Origin: Paulownia fortunei
Lineage: Eukaryota > Streptophyta > Magnoliopsida > Lamiales > Paulowniaceae
NCBI GenBank assembly: GCA_019321725.1
Contig: CM033110.1
Span: 3,837,278-3,901,277 of the forward strand
Reading direction: 5' to 3'
Length of the DNA stretch: 64,000 bases
A model generated the notes under the pieces. The model ran no database searches. It saw only the letters and a list, made by a program, of their open reading frames with translations, and was not told the origin of the DNA. Made by a program: the position numbers and the translations under genes. Of this stretch, positions 25,111 to 36,178 are shown piece after piece; position 1 is the stretch's first letter; each line of letters starts with the position of its first letter.

Positions 25111-25557
25111 AACAATGTCTTGGGCTAAAAGAGATATATACGAGCCTCATTCCTAATTCATCATCATTTTTGGAGGAGCAACATTATGGTGAATTTATTC
25201 TTTCTCAATATAAATTCCCATATTATCAATTCCAGTCTCTAGATTCAAGAAAAATCCTGGACTGTCATCGTCGGTTATTTCCACAATTGATTCTTTTATC
25301 CGTTACATGTAGACTTGTGAAAATTTAGCAAACACTTTCAACGAGAATTGATTGCTATCAATGCGGGTGCGTACATATAATTTTGACAATAATTTTGAAA
25401 AGGTTGTTGTACAAGAAATTTTTATGTATGCAATTAGAAGACGGTCATATGTCACGATCTAATAATCTTGTGACACTTGACCTCCCGCATACACCATAAC
25501 TGTAACTTTTTTTTGAGGTGTCATATCTTCAAAAATTAAATGCAATTATTCATTTGT

Positions 25558-26842
25558 AAATTCGTAATGGTGATTTTTAAATAATTATTTTCTTAAATTA
25601 ATTTAATAAACATATTTATTAATTATATTATTGTATATAAATATTATATTTATCTATTTTCAAAATAATAATATATTTTATTTATTTATTTATATTTATT
25701 TAATTTTTTGTTAATTTTCAAACCCCCTTTCTTATTTTAATCATTATATATAATTATTAAATTCGTAATGGTGATTTTCAAATATTAATTTCTTAAATTA
25801 ACTTATTAAATATATTTATAACTATATTATTGTATATAAATATTATATTTATCTTTTTCTAATTTAATAATATCTTTTATTTATTTATATTTATTTATTA
25901 ATTTTCAAACCCCAATTTCTTATTTTATTCACTATCTATAATTATTAAATTCATAATGGTAATTTTCAAATAGTTATTTTCTTAAATTAATTTAATAAAT
26001 ATATTTATTAATTATATTATTTGTATATAAATATTATATTTATCTATTTTTAAAATAATAATATTTTTTATTTTTTTATTAATTTTCAAACCCCCATTTC
26101 TTATTTTAATCACTAAAAATCCTTTAACTTAGTTCTCTTGTGCCCCATACCAAATCAAAATATTAATCTCATAGAAGTGGTCAATTTTCATATGTTCCTT
26201 GGTCAATCAGTCTTGATATCATCATCTGTTCGATCAATAATTAATATAAAAACAACAGTTGGAGTAGGTTTTCTTTAAAAAATAACAATGGTTATCACTT
26301 TTTTTGAAAGACAAACTTGATTACTTGTAATTTTGTTAATAAATTAGTTAATCCATGATGGTGGAGTAGGTGATTAATTTAGAGAGAAGCCAGGAATTTT
26401 TCGTTTCTGAACTAGGCACGTATAATTATTAAATTGACTACGCAATTAAACTTGCTCATTCTGGACTAACCATTTGGTTTTTCTATATTTTAATCAGTCT
26501 CAAATATTAACAAAAGGAACATTTCTGTCTTTAACCATTCTTTTGTTAATCTTATATTTAATTAGTCAAAAAGAAGATTTCGACATGCACAATCTTAATT
26601 TGCATTTGAAACATTATTAGATACCGTCAATCTCTAGCCTAAATTTGTAATTGTGATTTTCAAATAATTATTTTCTTAAATTAATTTAATCAACATATTT
26701 ATTAACTATATTTTGGTGAATAAATATTATATTTATCTATTTTTAAAACAATAATATATTTTATTTATTTATTTATATTTATTTATTAATTAATTAATTT
26801 TCAAACCCCTATTTCTTATTTTATTCACTATCTACAATTATT
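25558..26842. repeat. ~190-bp tandem repeat array, interrupted
   Basis: Four copies of an AT-rich unit starting AAATT(C/T)(G/A)TAAT(G/T)G(T/A)GATTTT(T/C)AAAT begin at about 25558, 25759, 25947 and 26641. Each ends with ATTTTCAAACCCC...TTTCTTATTTT and a CACTATCTATAATTATT-like tail. The third and fourth copies are separated by about 525 bp of unrelated DNA (26116-26640). The array lies between the transposase and the right end of the MULE. No coding potential is seen. Confidence 0.85.
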
Positions 26843-27550
26843 AATAATTAATTAAAATATTATATTTCATAATAAAATTAAATTTTTAATATATATTTTT
26901 TAATAGAAAAGCTTTTGATGTACATTTTATTTTTATGATATACCTACAGAATATTATTTTTAATTGTTATTGGTGTTTTAATTAGTCCCAACATGAATAA
27001 ATTGTTAATATAACATATTATCAAATCAAACAAAACATGGATTAATAAAAAAAACTATTGTTATCTCTCTAATATTTAAATTAACAACAAAATAATTTCT
27101 AACATCTTAACTTCAAAATATAATGCATACTCAATTAAATAATTTAAAAAATCTAATACTTAAATAACTAATTTAAAATGATAATATTAAAGCAATAATA
27201 ATTACATTTTTAATTTGGTCGTCGTCGCCGTTGTCGCTGCCGTTGCTGCCGCGTCGGTGCTATCGTCGTTGCCGTCGCCTTAGTGGAATGCTTGGTTGGT
27301 GAAGAAAGAAAATAAGAAGAAAAGTTTCAAACAAAATAAGAAGAAAACGAAGATGAAGAAAGAAAATTGGAAGAAGAGAAATAGTTAAAAATGAGAAGAA
27401 GAAGATTGGGTGAAGAAGAAAAAGACAACTCGTGAACCACGTGAAAAAAAAGTTGGTAAAATAGTTCATAATACAACAAAATTTAAAAAAAATATATTTT
27501 ACAACAAGGAAAGCGTTATCGCCTATAACGTCTTTCTTTCAAATCCGGTT
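26843..27550. other. Non-coding DNA upstream of the MULE transposase
   Basis: This stretch is AT-rich apart from 27219-27290, a GC-rich imperfect trinucleotide run built of GTCGCC, GTTGCC and GCTGCC. That is followed by A/G-rich sequence to about 27430, with GAAGAAGAAA repeats. It sits 5' of the minus-strand transposase gene, so it could contain its promoter and leader, but no motif decides this. Confidence 0.4.
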
Positions 27551-27559
27551 ACCTTTTCA

Positions 27560-27780
27560 TTAATTGATGTCTGCATTAATTGGCAGATTCTGTATGTCTG
27601 CATTAATTGGCAGATGCTTCATATATACAAAGAGCGTTACCCCCTTCTTTGTAAATCCGGTCAATCGCATTAATTGGCAGATTCTGCATGTCTGCATTAA
27701 TTGGCAGATGCTGCATGGAGAGCGTTACCCCTCAGTAACGCCTTCTTTATAAATCCGATCAACCATACATTAATTGATGT
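27560..27780. repeat. Minisatellite in the MULE right subterminal region
   Basis: The unit TGTCTGCATTAATTGGCAGAT is repeated: about 27567, 27594 and 27689, plus a shorter GCATTAATTGGCAGATTCTGC at 27668. Units alternate with GCGTTACCCC and its complement-like GTAACGCC, followed by TTCTTT(G/A)TAAATCCG. The repeated ATTAAT core is palindromic. No gene is present. Confidence 0.8.
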
Positions 27781-28030
27781 CTGTAGATTCTTTGGAATTT
27801 TTTTACAAAAAATGCGTTATTGGGGGTAGCGTTTTTCACAGATTTTGTTGGAACCGTTACCTTATGTAACGCTTTCTTTGTAAGCACTTTCATAATTAAA
27901 AAACTAAATAAATGAAAGCGTCATCTAAAATGACGTTTTGCCATAAATCCCTATACCCAAAATAATTTACGGTATTTTAATATTTATTTTATTAAATTAT
28001 AATAATTTATCAAAAAAGCCCGGTTTGATT

Positions 28031-28352
28031 CATCCTTAATCATTTATTTATCTTTTTGACCAACTAGAACTCCATCACTTGCACTACTTTGAATGTCTAA
28101 TATTATAAGCACAAAATTCGAGACAAAAATTATGATTCTAGTTTGAACCCATAGAAAAAAGAATTATATTAGTTAAATTTGATTCTATGATCATCAAAAT
28201 CAATAATTTATTAATTTGAGTTGAAATCACTCTAGACTCGATTCATAAAACCAAATTGACCGCTTACTTGAGATGAGTATAATGAGAACATCTATGGAAT
28301 TATCATATATTATTGAGATGAATATAAAAAGAACCGCTTTGCATGAATGTGT
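28031..28352. other. 3' flank of the lyase gene
   Basis: A 322-bp stretch between the MULE target duplication and the stop codon of the lyase gene. It must contain the 3' untranslated region of the minus-strand gene. No gene or repeat is recognised. The MULE therefore ended up within 0.35 kb of the coding end. Confidence 0.6.
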
Positions 28353-30212
28353 TCACGCTGGCCCTTCTAAACGGATATAATCATACATGACTTCTCTGAA
28401 GGGCCCTCCATCTTTTGCCTGTTTAAAAAATATTATGTTTCTTCCAACAACAAGCCGACTGCCTGCTACGCCAATACTGTAAAAATGGTACAACCCACGA
28501 ATGCCATGTCTTGCTAGTGCATTGTCCTTGCCTATCAATCCCGTAGTGAAATGTGGAGGTGATTTTGGATCGTTGAAACGCACCTTCAAAAATGAAACGT
28601 TAATAGCCATTAGCAGTATTAGTAAAAACAACAACAATTCATTGTAGCTTATGAAGTTTCATGAGGAAAAAAAAAAAAGCATTTCAATTGATTTGGGATT
28701 CATTCTTTCAAACATGTTATATTGATTCGTGCTAAAAAAAAATAAAAAATATTACATAGGAAAAGGAAGTTTCATACTTGTAATTCAGCGTAATGTGCTG
28801 ATGCGAGCGCCAATTGGAGAGTGTAATTTGCTCCTTTATCGACAGTTTTAAGGTCGAACAAAATTTGCCATGTTGTTGCAACGTACTGACCATTTCCCAC
28901 GTTCCTGAGTTACAATGATTGTTATGATTTCATTTTACACTATGGAGTACAGATATAGCAAATCCATCCTATGTCTCATATACACAGTCGGTTTTATCTT
29001 GTGGGATTTTGGGTTCCAACAAAAAAAGAAATAAAAAATAAAAACAAAAATGGTACCTTGTAACATGTGCAAAAAACCAATCTTTTCTGTAATCGCTGCT
29101 GCCAATTGTGAAAACCAGATCTTTTTGTGGGTATAGATCCTTGTATCGGGTCCAAAGTCCATATTGTCTGAACCTGTAAATAAAGAAAGAGAATAATTGA
29201 GAATTAAGAGAAGCAATCCAGTGGATCTGGTGGGTTAGAATGTGTGTTAGTTTCAAAATTCGAGTCAAACTTTTCAGTGGGAACTCTGTAATGATGGATC
29301 TTGTATTTTGGGTCGGGATCCGGAATGAAAAACTCAGCAGCTGTGCGATCAGGAATTCCAATCTCCCACAACGTTGCACCTTTTCTTGGAGCCTCAAAAA
29401 CTACATTGCTTGCCTTAACAATGGATCCAGGGGTGATGGTGATGTCGGAAGCATGTTTGTAATCACCAAGAACTCCAGGTACCCATGCAAACAAGCTGTA
29501 AGTTCCAGGTATCACATTCTTAATCAAGAAATTTCCATTGCGGTCTGTCTGTGTCCAAAATTGATAACCCTGAAACAAAAATCCCACTAGCTTTAGTTAA
29601 AATTTAAGTGAAAGAACCCGCGCCGCCCCTTGTTTAGTGCCTGTGCAATTTATTTTCAAATTCATTTTTATGTTCACATCATTTCAAGGTAGAAAATATT
29701 TTTGCTATACTTTATATGTGAAAGTAAAGAATATGTTGGATTATTTACGTGTCTATGTTAATTATATACATTTGGAAATGAAAACATATTTGTTTTAGAG
29801 TATTTTTTGCATGAATATGTTCAAAAAATTAGTAGGTTAAAAAATAAATTTTAAATAAATGCATGAAAAGATGTTAAATATTATAAAGTTTGAAAATAAG
29901 ACTAAGTTGTATTTAATGTAAAAAAAAAATTCAGAATTTTAAATGGTAAAAAAATAAAAACATGCCAAATAAAGATGAAAATAAACGGGCTTGAAATTCT
30001 GTATAGATATAACCTTGTTTTCAAACTGCCATGATCCAGCCGTTCCCGGTGGGGCCAATCCCACATAAGCTGAGGCACCCGGCACAACTTGCTTATTGAT
30101 GAACCTATAAAAGTAGCACCAGTATACGACTAAATAAGGGAAAATTTTGAGGAAAAGAGAAAATAAAAACTATTCTTCTAGTTTTCCACCCCAAAAAAAT
30201 AAAATAAAAAAT

Positions 30213-30243
<31 letters not shown>

Positions 30244-33200
30244 CTATCTTTTTACAATGAGTCCAAGATTAAAGGACGTACCAGTCATGAACAAACAATT
30301 GACCGTTAACAGCTCCCCTTTGGTTGGATTTAACAAAGTCTTTTGAAAGTAGGAAACTGTATGGCCAACTATTTACCTCCTGCTGCATCTGATCAATCAC
30401 CCAAAATAACAGAAAAAAAAAAAAAAAAAGTGAATAATGACTGCAAATAAACTTTTTTTTCCCCTATCTATGATGTTGATTAATAATAGTTCGCTATCCC
30501 ATCTCCCCTACTTTGTCAATAGGGTTTTTTCTTCAATTTTCAATAAAGACGAATTTTGACTTTCTTTCTTTCATTCGGGAAAAAAAATAAAAAAAATTGT
30601 GTGATTATTTCGAATTTCATGCATAAATAAAAATTAGTACCCTTTGTTTGGCGTCGTTCCAAAGGAGAGAAGGATTGGTCTTTGCAGCAGCATCTGAGTT
30701 GAGATAGATGTAAACTGGGCCAATAACCTTTTTCCAGTACTCTTCAGTCTGAAACTTGACAGCAAGATCCTCCCCGGCATAATGTCTGCTCATAAATTTC
30801 TTTGCATGCACAAGCTAATCAGTAATGGCAGTAAATTATTGTATGTTAAATTCAATTTAATGTTTTTTTTTTTTGGTTATATAATTGTTATTTTGTATTT
30901 CTTATGTAAATGTTAATTAACTTTTGAAAAACTATTGATATCTTCTAATTATAGTAAATTTTCGGTGGAATTGGAATTTCCAAATTTATATATCTCTTGC
31001 AATTGTTTAATCCTTCAATTATTTGCTAAATTAATAACCTAAACAATTTTCAAAGATTTCAAAATCTCAACCAAAGTAAAAGTTATTAAGTGAAGACAAA
31101 TAAATAATAAGGCGATCTCCAAGTTGTAATTTTTATGACTATCTATACTTTGCTTCGTATTAATTTCTTTTTTTTTTTTTTTTTTGTTTAAGAAAATCAA
31201 GAAACTAAAAGATTTCCCCCATTATTTTCATAAGGTGCATGGATGAATTATCTAGCAGATGAAAATACTTACAAAAAGCGTAACTGGACCAACGTGAGAA
31301 GTAAGATCTTGTCTAATAGGTCCGCCTGTGCGAAACTCATCGCTTGGTGTTATCGTCCAAAAACCCACCGGCGGATAATCACTGCTTACCCACCCATGGA
31401 CCTTGTTGTCTTTGTTGTCGCATGAATACAAGTACTTGTCATCCACCTAATGCACGTAACCACACATAACTTATACATTCGTGCGTATATATATTACAAA
31501 ATAAAGTTTGGCAATCCAAATTATGATATAAAATTTCTCCTACAATTCAATGAATTAGAGAAAAAGCATCAAAATTCTATTTAAGTGTACACATTTCTGA
31601 AAAAAAGGAACTACCCTCTTCTATTACTTGTTGGAAATTGGAATTGAAAATGATTTTGACTCAATTTTGATGAATAATTTAATTGACTTTCATATAATAA
31701 AAATGAGAATTATTTAACTCAATATAATCTACACCATGGATAGTTGAGTTTAGTACATTGATTTCTCAAAATTAATTTAAGATGAATGAAAAATTCAAGC
31801 TATCGACGGTAAATTATTGAATTGAAAAATAATAGAAAGATGAAAAGTCACCCATCCACATTAGAAATTAAAAAACATGAAGACCACTTTATATAATGAA
31901 AAAAATTGAAACCACTTTATATTATTCAAATTTGATATTTGGGCTTGAGCTTCAAATAGTACCAGTAGTCTTTAAAATCAGAGAATTTGACTAAAAGTCC
32001 ACACACATGATTAGCAACGAATTATGTGCTAGACAATTTCGTCTTGTAGCCATTTAAAATACACCTAATTTTTTCCAATGCTACTTAAGTGCTATATCTA
32101 AAAATGAAGTTTAATATGTCATTGTCTAATTTAATTGTTGAATGAATAAGAATCAGCATAAAAATTACCTCCCCTCTGAACTCAGGATTAGTTGGATTTG
32201 TTAAGAGAACAGCTTCTTTATACTCAAGCCTCTGGCCACTCATACGATCCTCAGGCGTTGGCATAACCCTTTGCCTCACATCAGACATAGCCATGTAGTG
32301 AAACCTATATGTATAAACGGATAAACAAGTTCTTAGACTACTTTTAAGCAAGAAATTCTTCTTCATTATGACAACTACCGAATCACAAATTTTGAGAAGC
32401 TAAGGATATTTTAAGATTACTTGTTTTCTTGAAGCTTAAACACAATTCTTCCTTCTGAGATGTCAAAAGCAGGCCATCCTTTTAAACGTTCAAGCACAGC
32501 ATATGCATAGAATCCAGGGGAGTCACGCAGTATTACGAATCTGCTTCGTCATTTCAACATTTTCCAAAGCAAATATTCATATATTAATATCATTTGAAAA
32601 ATATTTTGGTATTAGTACATAGGAATATAGAATTTTTACCTTTTATCGACGTTTAAAGGAGCGTCTGAGCTACCAGCTGCCCATGTTCTAGTGAATGAAA
32701 TCTCTGTATGATTTTCATTTTTCACTATAACTTTATAACTTGTTCCTTCTAAACTGCACAATAAGATACATATCATTCATGAATATTTATATCTTGATGG
32801 AGTCATATATACATGTTCGAGAATTAACGCTCATGGGAAATCATAGTCAAGAGACTGTTTGATTGAACTCCAATTATAGAGTGAATTGAATGCACATTTA
32901 CCAAGTAATTAGTTCACACTCCATGGTAAGCAAACATGCTATAAGGTAAATACAACGAACTCGATTCAATTTGGCCAAATCAAGTGTCACTATAATTTTT
33001 CCTTGTTAAGAATTCATGTGCATGCAGTTGTGACATACGAGCAATTCAATTTTAACAAACTGAAATTGAAATTCAATATTCTCAATAACCTTATTTAATT
33101 TGTAATTTATAATGATATGGATACTTACCTGTCAATCATATCGCCACTTCCTATCTTGTTCCAAAAAACATCCCAGTGCCTGTCAATTTAGTTCAATGTT

Positions 33201-34616
33201 ACATTCAGTATTCATATATATGTACACACACAAATACATGCATACATACATACATACATACATTCATTTATATATATGTAATTCTTTTCAGAAAATAAGA
33301 ACCTGAAAAAAAAAATTATACAAATTTGTATACCCTCTGTCATCTTCTTTATCTTTGGTTTGAAGCAAATTGTCACTTCCTTTGTATGTTATATTGGTGA
33401 TGGCACCACCTGGTACTGTCAAAGTGATGCTAACTATTCCATTACTCATTACAACCTGCGACACATGTTATAAAGTATGTTCCTGTATGAATATTGTAGT
33501 GAAGATAATACTATGATTTTTGGGTAACCGTAGTTTTACATGCTGATCCTGTTGAAGCAATTGCACTCCCGGTGATGGCAAATCAGCTTGAATATTGTCA
33601 TCCAGAAGTGTTCTTCTGCAATTACAGAACGCCCATCATCATTAAAAATACAGAAATGAGATGATGAGTTGAGTGAGGGGAAAGGAAATGGACAAGTAAA
33701 AATATTTATTAATGTCTGTAGCCAAATAATTGAATGAAAAATATTCTCTACGTCCCATGTTCCTAGATATAGTTTGAATCAATACAGATTTTAGACGAGA
33801 GCAGTGGTTGAAATTTAATGACGTCACATTATTATTTTTAGTGAGTATTATTTTTAAAGAGGGAATTTTTATTTTAAGAAATAAAATTTATTTTTAGGAT
33901 GTTATAAAAAAGAGACGAGGGCAATAGCTTAGATAGACCGAGTAATATGCCTACAATAGGTGTAGAATGGTTTAACTTTTTCGGAAATAGCCATTCAACT
34001 ATAAAAATTGGTAAGAGTTAATTATTTTTTTTAGTGAAGAATTGTTTTAACACCATTCATTGCTAACAACGACGAAACATTTTGGGTTAGCGACAATAAT
34101 ATTTCGTCACAAAGTTTGGGATGAATTGCAAAATTGTCTGTTGCTAAATTATTTTTCGATGGTTTTATTTCAACAATCTTGATGACGATAATATTTCATC
34201 ACGAAAATTTATTAGCGGATGAGTGTATTGTATTTGGCGACGAAATATTTCAATCGACTCAAAAATAATTTTGTTGGAGTGAACTTTAGTTTTCTAGTGA
34301 ACAAAAAAATGTTGAATACGAGATAAGAAGTATTGGTTTCTCTTGTTTGACAAATGTTTGAAAATATTAATAATTAATGTTTTAAAAAAGTTAAGAATAA
34401 ATCCAAGATCACTAAGAGATTTCAACACAAAAATGGAATGAGCTAAGCAAATCACTATTAATGCATGGCTGCATATGGCTGAACTCACCTGTTCAAATTC
34501 TGAGAATAAGTAAATGAAAACAGTAGCTGCAAAACAACGACTCCCAGCCACCAACTGATCAAGCAATTCCACCGTCGTCGTCGTTGCCCGTGCATCAACA
34601 TTCCCATTCTTTCCAT
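28353..34616 (-). CDS. Rhamnogalacturonate lyase, polysaccharide lyase family 4 (15 exons)
   Basis: Cleaves the rhamnogalacturonan I backbone of pectin by beta-elimination in the cell wall. I traced 15 coding exons on the minus strand with GT/AG introns: 34489-34616, 33540-33615, 33334-33455, 33129-33179, 32640-32753, 32421-32540, 32169-32304, 31273-31446, 30641-30814, 30282-30388, 30014-30104, 29271-29569, 29057-29173, 28778-28904 and 28353-28583. They sum to 2067 nt with every phase consistent, giving 688 aa and a TGA stop, a usual length for plant members. Residues 12-15 (RRRR) precede a hydrophobic segment (about 18-36), a likely signal peptide. The lyase domain follows (GIVSITLTVPGGAI, YKGSDNLL, DVFWNKIGSGD); then an fn3-like part (about 405-485, NGNFLIKNVIPGTYSLFAWV) and a C-terminal jelly-roll part (QYGLWTRY to YDYIRLEGPA). 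K253 (DDKYLYSC) and H318 (SRHYAGED) are my candidates for the catalytic Lys/His pair; not checked by alignment. No defect seen. Start chosen as the first Met; Met4, 6 or 8 are alternatives. Confidence 0.93.
30190..30243. repeat. A-rich (AAAAT)n-type repeat in lyase intron 10
   Basis: Simple A/T sequence of AAATA and AAAATA units inside the intron between exons 11 (30014-30104) and 10 (30282-30388). Other introns of this gene also hold A or T runs, such as 30416-30429 and 31168-31186. No function is implied. Confidence 0.8.
33223..33266. repeat. (ACAT)n / (ACAC) microsatellite in lyase intron 3
   Basis: TACACACACAAATACATG followed by repeated CATA units (33241-33263). It lies in the 154-bp intron between exons 4 and 3, so length changes here could matter little for splicing unless large. 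Confidence 0.9.
34040..34280. mobile_element. CACTA-like terminal remnant in lyase intron 1
   Basis: The right edge, complemented, begins CACTCCAACAAAATTATTTT, a CACTA-type terminus. Inward of it lie repeated GACGAAA, TTAGCGACAA and GCGACGAAATATTT motifs, like the subterminal repeats at 12170-12985. The left terminus is not evident, so this is a partial or eroded non-autonomous copy. It lies wholly within intron 1 (33616-34488) and does not touch coding sequence or splice sites. Confidence 0.65.
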
Positions 34617-35582
34617 GTTTTCCTATATATTTGTTGTGAAAAATGTTACTAAAATTGCTCAAAAAGAAAATCCTATAGTTCTCTAGCTTTGTCGGTTTTC
34701 GACTGAAATTGTAAATCGAAGAACTCAAGGACAAAGACAAGTTTTAATCTGATTGAGAAGTACAAAATGGACCTGATAGACTGCTGCCGCTAGATGGCTG
34801 ATTGTTCAACTGAATTCTTCTAACAAATATAAATCATTAGGGCAGAGGTTTATGTTAAAATTGGGAAGAGAAGGAAATATTTAATTTGACAAAATATTGT
34901 GGCTGGTTCTATGGGATTACAGATTTGATTTTATAAGATTTGAATCTTTTTCAAATTTACCCGAAATGGTGGCTGTAATTTTTATATGGAGCCGTTTGCT
35001 TGTGCTCTTATTAGTGGATCGTTTCTCTACCCTTTTCCATAGATATGGGCACATCGCCAAACTACGTTAATTGTTCAAATTTTATTGTGCCAGTTTAAAT
35101 AGGGCATAATGTAGGGTTTTTGAGCTTTTATAAGTAACTTTGACAATGGCAAAGATAGTTTTTGTAATGTGATTTTGATTTCCTTTGCAGTCGTTTTTCG
35201 ATTAAGTTTACGATATATCATAATCCACCATCAGATTTTATGACAACTTTCTTTGTTCAACTTTTCCTCAATAAAAATCCAAGTGAAATTTATTAATTAC
35301 AATATGTAGAGTTGAATTTGCAATAAGAATTAAATGGTATTCCATTCTTATAAATTGAAATGATTTCAACTTATAAGAATCTGATGGAAGGATTCGCATT
35401 TAATTCTTATTGCAATACATACATACATATATAGATGTTGTGAATTTTCATGACGAGTGAAATTTAATCATGATTTCTTATGATTTTATTTTAGGAGTAT
35501 TTCTTTTGAAGACATTTTTCATTAGGTTATCTTTATTCATTATGGACAATTAAATATATGGATGCTTTATTATCCAAAATAT
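34617..35582 (-). promoter_or_regulatory. Upstream region of the lyase gene
   Basis: Contains the 5' untranslated region and proximal promoter by position. On the minus strand, TTTATATTT lies near 34828-34836, about 215 bp before the start codon, and is a possible TATA box. No CAAT or cis-element can be called with confidence. No gene or transposon is recognised here. Confidence 0.35.
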
Positions 35583-35849
35583 TACTCTTTTTTTATCAAA
35601 TTAATTGTTCCATTTTCTATAATACCAAATCAAGTTCTTTAATCTTTGACTAACTTGTCATGTTGATTCTTTGGTGATTTAATATTATTCAAATTTTAAA
35701 TCCTAATATTTTCATACTATTTGATGTTATTCAATTATTTTTTTTAAAAAAATTGATTAGATTATTTATAATTGTACCAGAAAAAATAATTAAATTAACT
35801 GATCAACAATAGAAAAAAAAAAAGATATTAATTTGAGCTGAATGTATTA
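35583..35849. mobile_element. Stowaway-like MITE, copy 1
   Basis: A ~267-bp AT-rich element. The left end reads TACTCTTTTTTTATCAAATTA and the right end, complemented, TAATACATTCAGCTCAAATTA. These are eroded forms of the CTCCCTCCGTCTCAAA-type terminus, with TA dinucleotides at the edges. Its interior matches copy 2, for example ATACTATTTGATG and TTGATTCTTTGG. Confidence 0.6.
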
Positions 35850-35916
35850 TAATCTTTGACCGAACAAGTCCATCTATTAATAATAATATAATCTTTGACC
35901 AAACAAGTGCATCTAT

Positions 35917-36178
35917 TACTCTCTATCTCAAAATAATTTATCCTTTTACTACATTACAAAGTTAAACTATTTAATCTTTTAACTAACTTGTCATTATTGA
36001 TTCTTTGGCAATTTTAATGTTACTAAACTTCAAATCTTAATATTTTTCATACTATTTGATGCTATTCAATTACTTCTTAAAAAAACCTGACTAGTTATTT
36101 GTAATTGCACAAAAAATAATCAAATTAACTTGTCAATAATAATAGAAATGGAGCCATTAATTTGAGACGGACATAGTA
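35917..36178. mobile_element. Stowaway-like MITE, copy 2
   Basis: A ~262-bp element. The left end is TACTCTCTATCTCAAAATAA and the right end, complemented, TACTATGTCCGTCTCAAATTAA. TA flanks agree with Tc1/mariner-type target duplications. It lies directly after copy 1 in the same orientation, and the linker (35850-35916) includes a repeated ATAATCTTTGACC...CATCTATTA. Nothing is recognised from 36179 to 36354. Confidence 0.7.

Larger units (their letters stand above)
19678..28020 (-). mobile_element. Mutator-like element (MULE) carrying mudrA-like and PMD genes
   Basis: An 8343-bp element. The left end reads GGCTTTTTTGGTAAAATATT and the right end, complemented, GGCTTTTTTGATAAATTATT; both continue through TATAATTTA and AAAATACCGTA. 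The right copy has a short extra AAATATT-type insertion. Flanking direct repeats are CAGTTTGATT (19668-19677) and CGGTTTGATT (28021-28030), nine of ten identical, the length typical of Mutator insertions. Both inner genes run on the minus strand: a transposase pseudogene (22841-25110) and a plant mobile domain pseudogene (20057-22490). Subterminal DNA is rich in GCGTTAC / GTAACGC and GAAAGCG motifs. Both genes carry stops, so the copy is probably immobile without help. Confidence 0.88.

Noticed and set aside
25558..26842. CRISPR-like array
   Set aside because: Units are adjacent long repeats in a plant transposon, with no short repeat/spacer pattern.
29240..29590. Plus-strand open frame of 116 aa opposite the lyase
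   Set aside because: It is the antisense shadow of lyase exon 12, which has a better coding signal and correct splice sites.
33112..33306. Plus-strand open frame including the CATA repeat
   Set aside because: Spans a lyase exon and intron in antisense and a microsatellite.
34294..34740. 148-aa minus-strand open frame at the lyase 5' end
   Set aside because: It runs in a different frame through exon 1 into intron 1; the spliced frame from 34616 gives the signal peptide and joins the lyase domain in phase.
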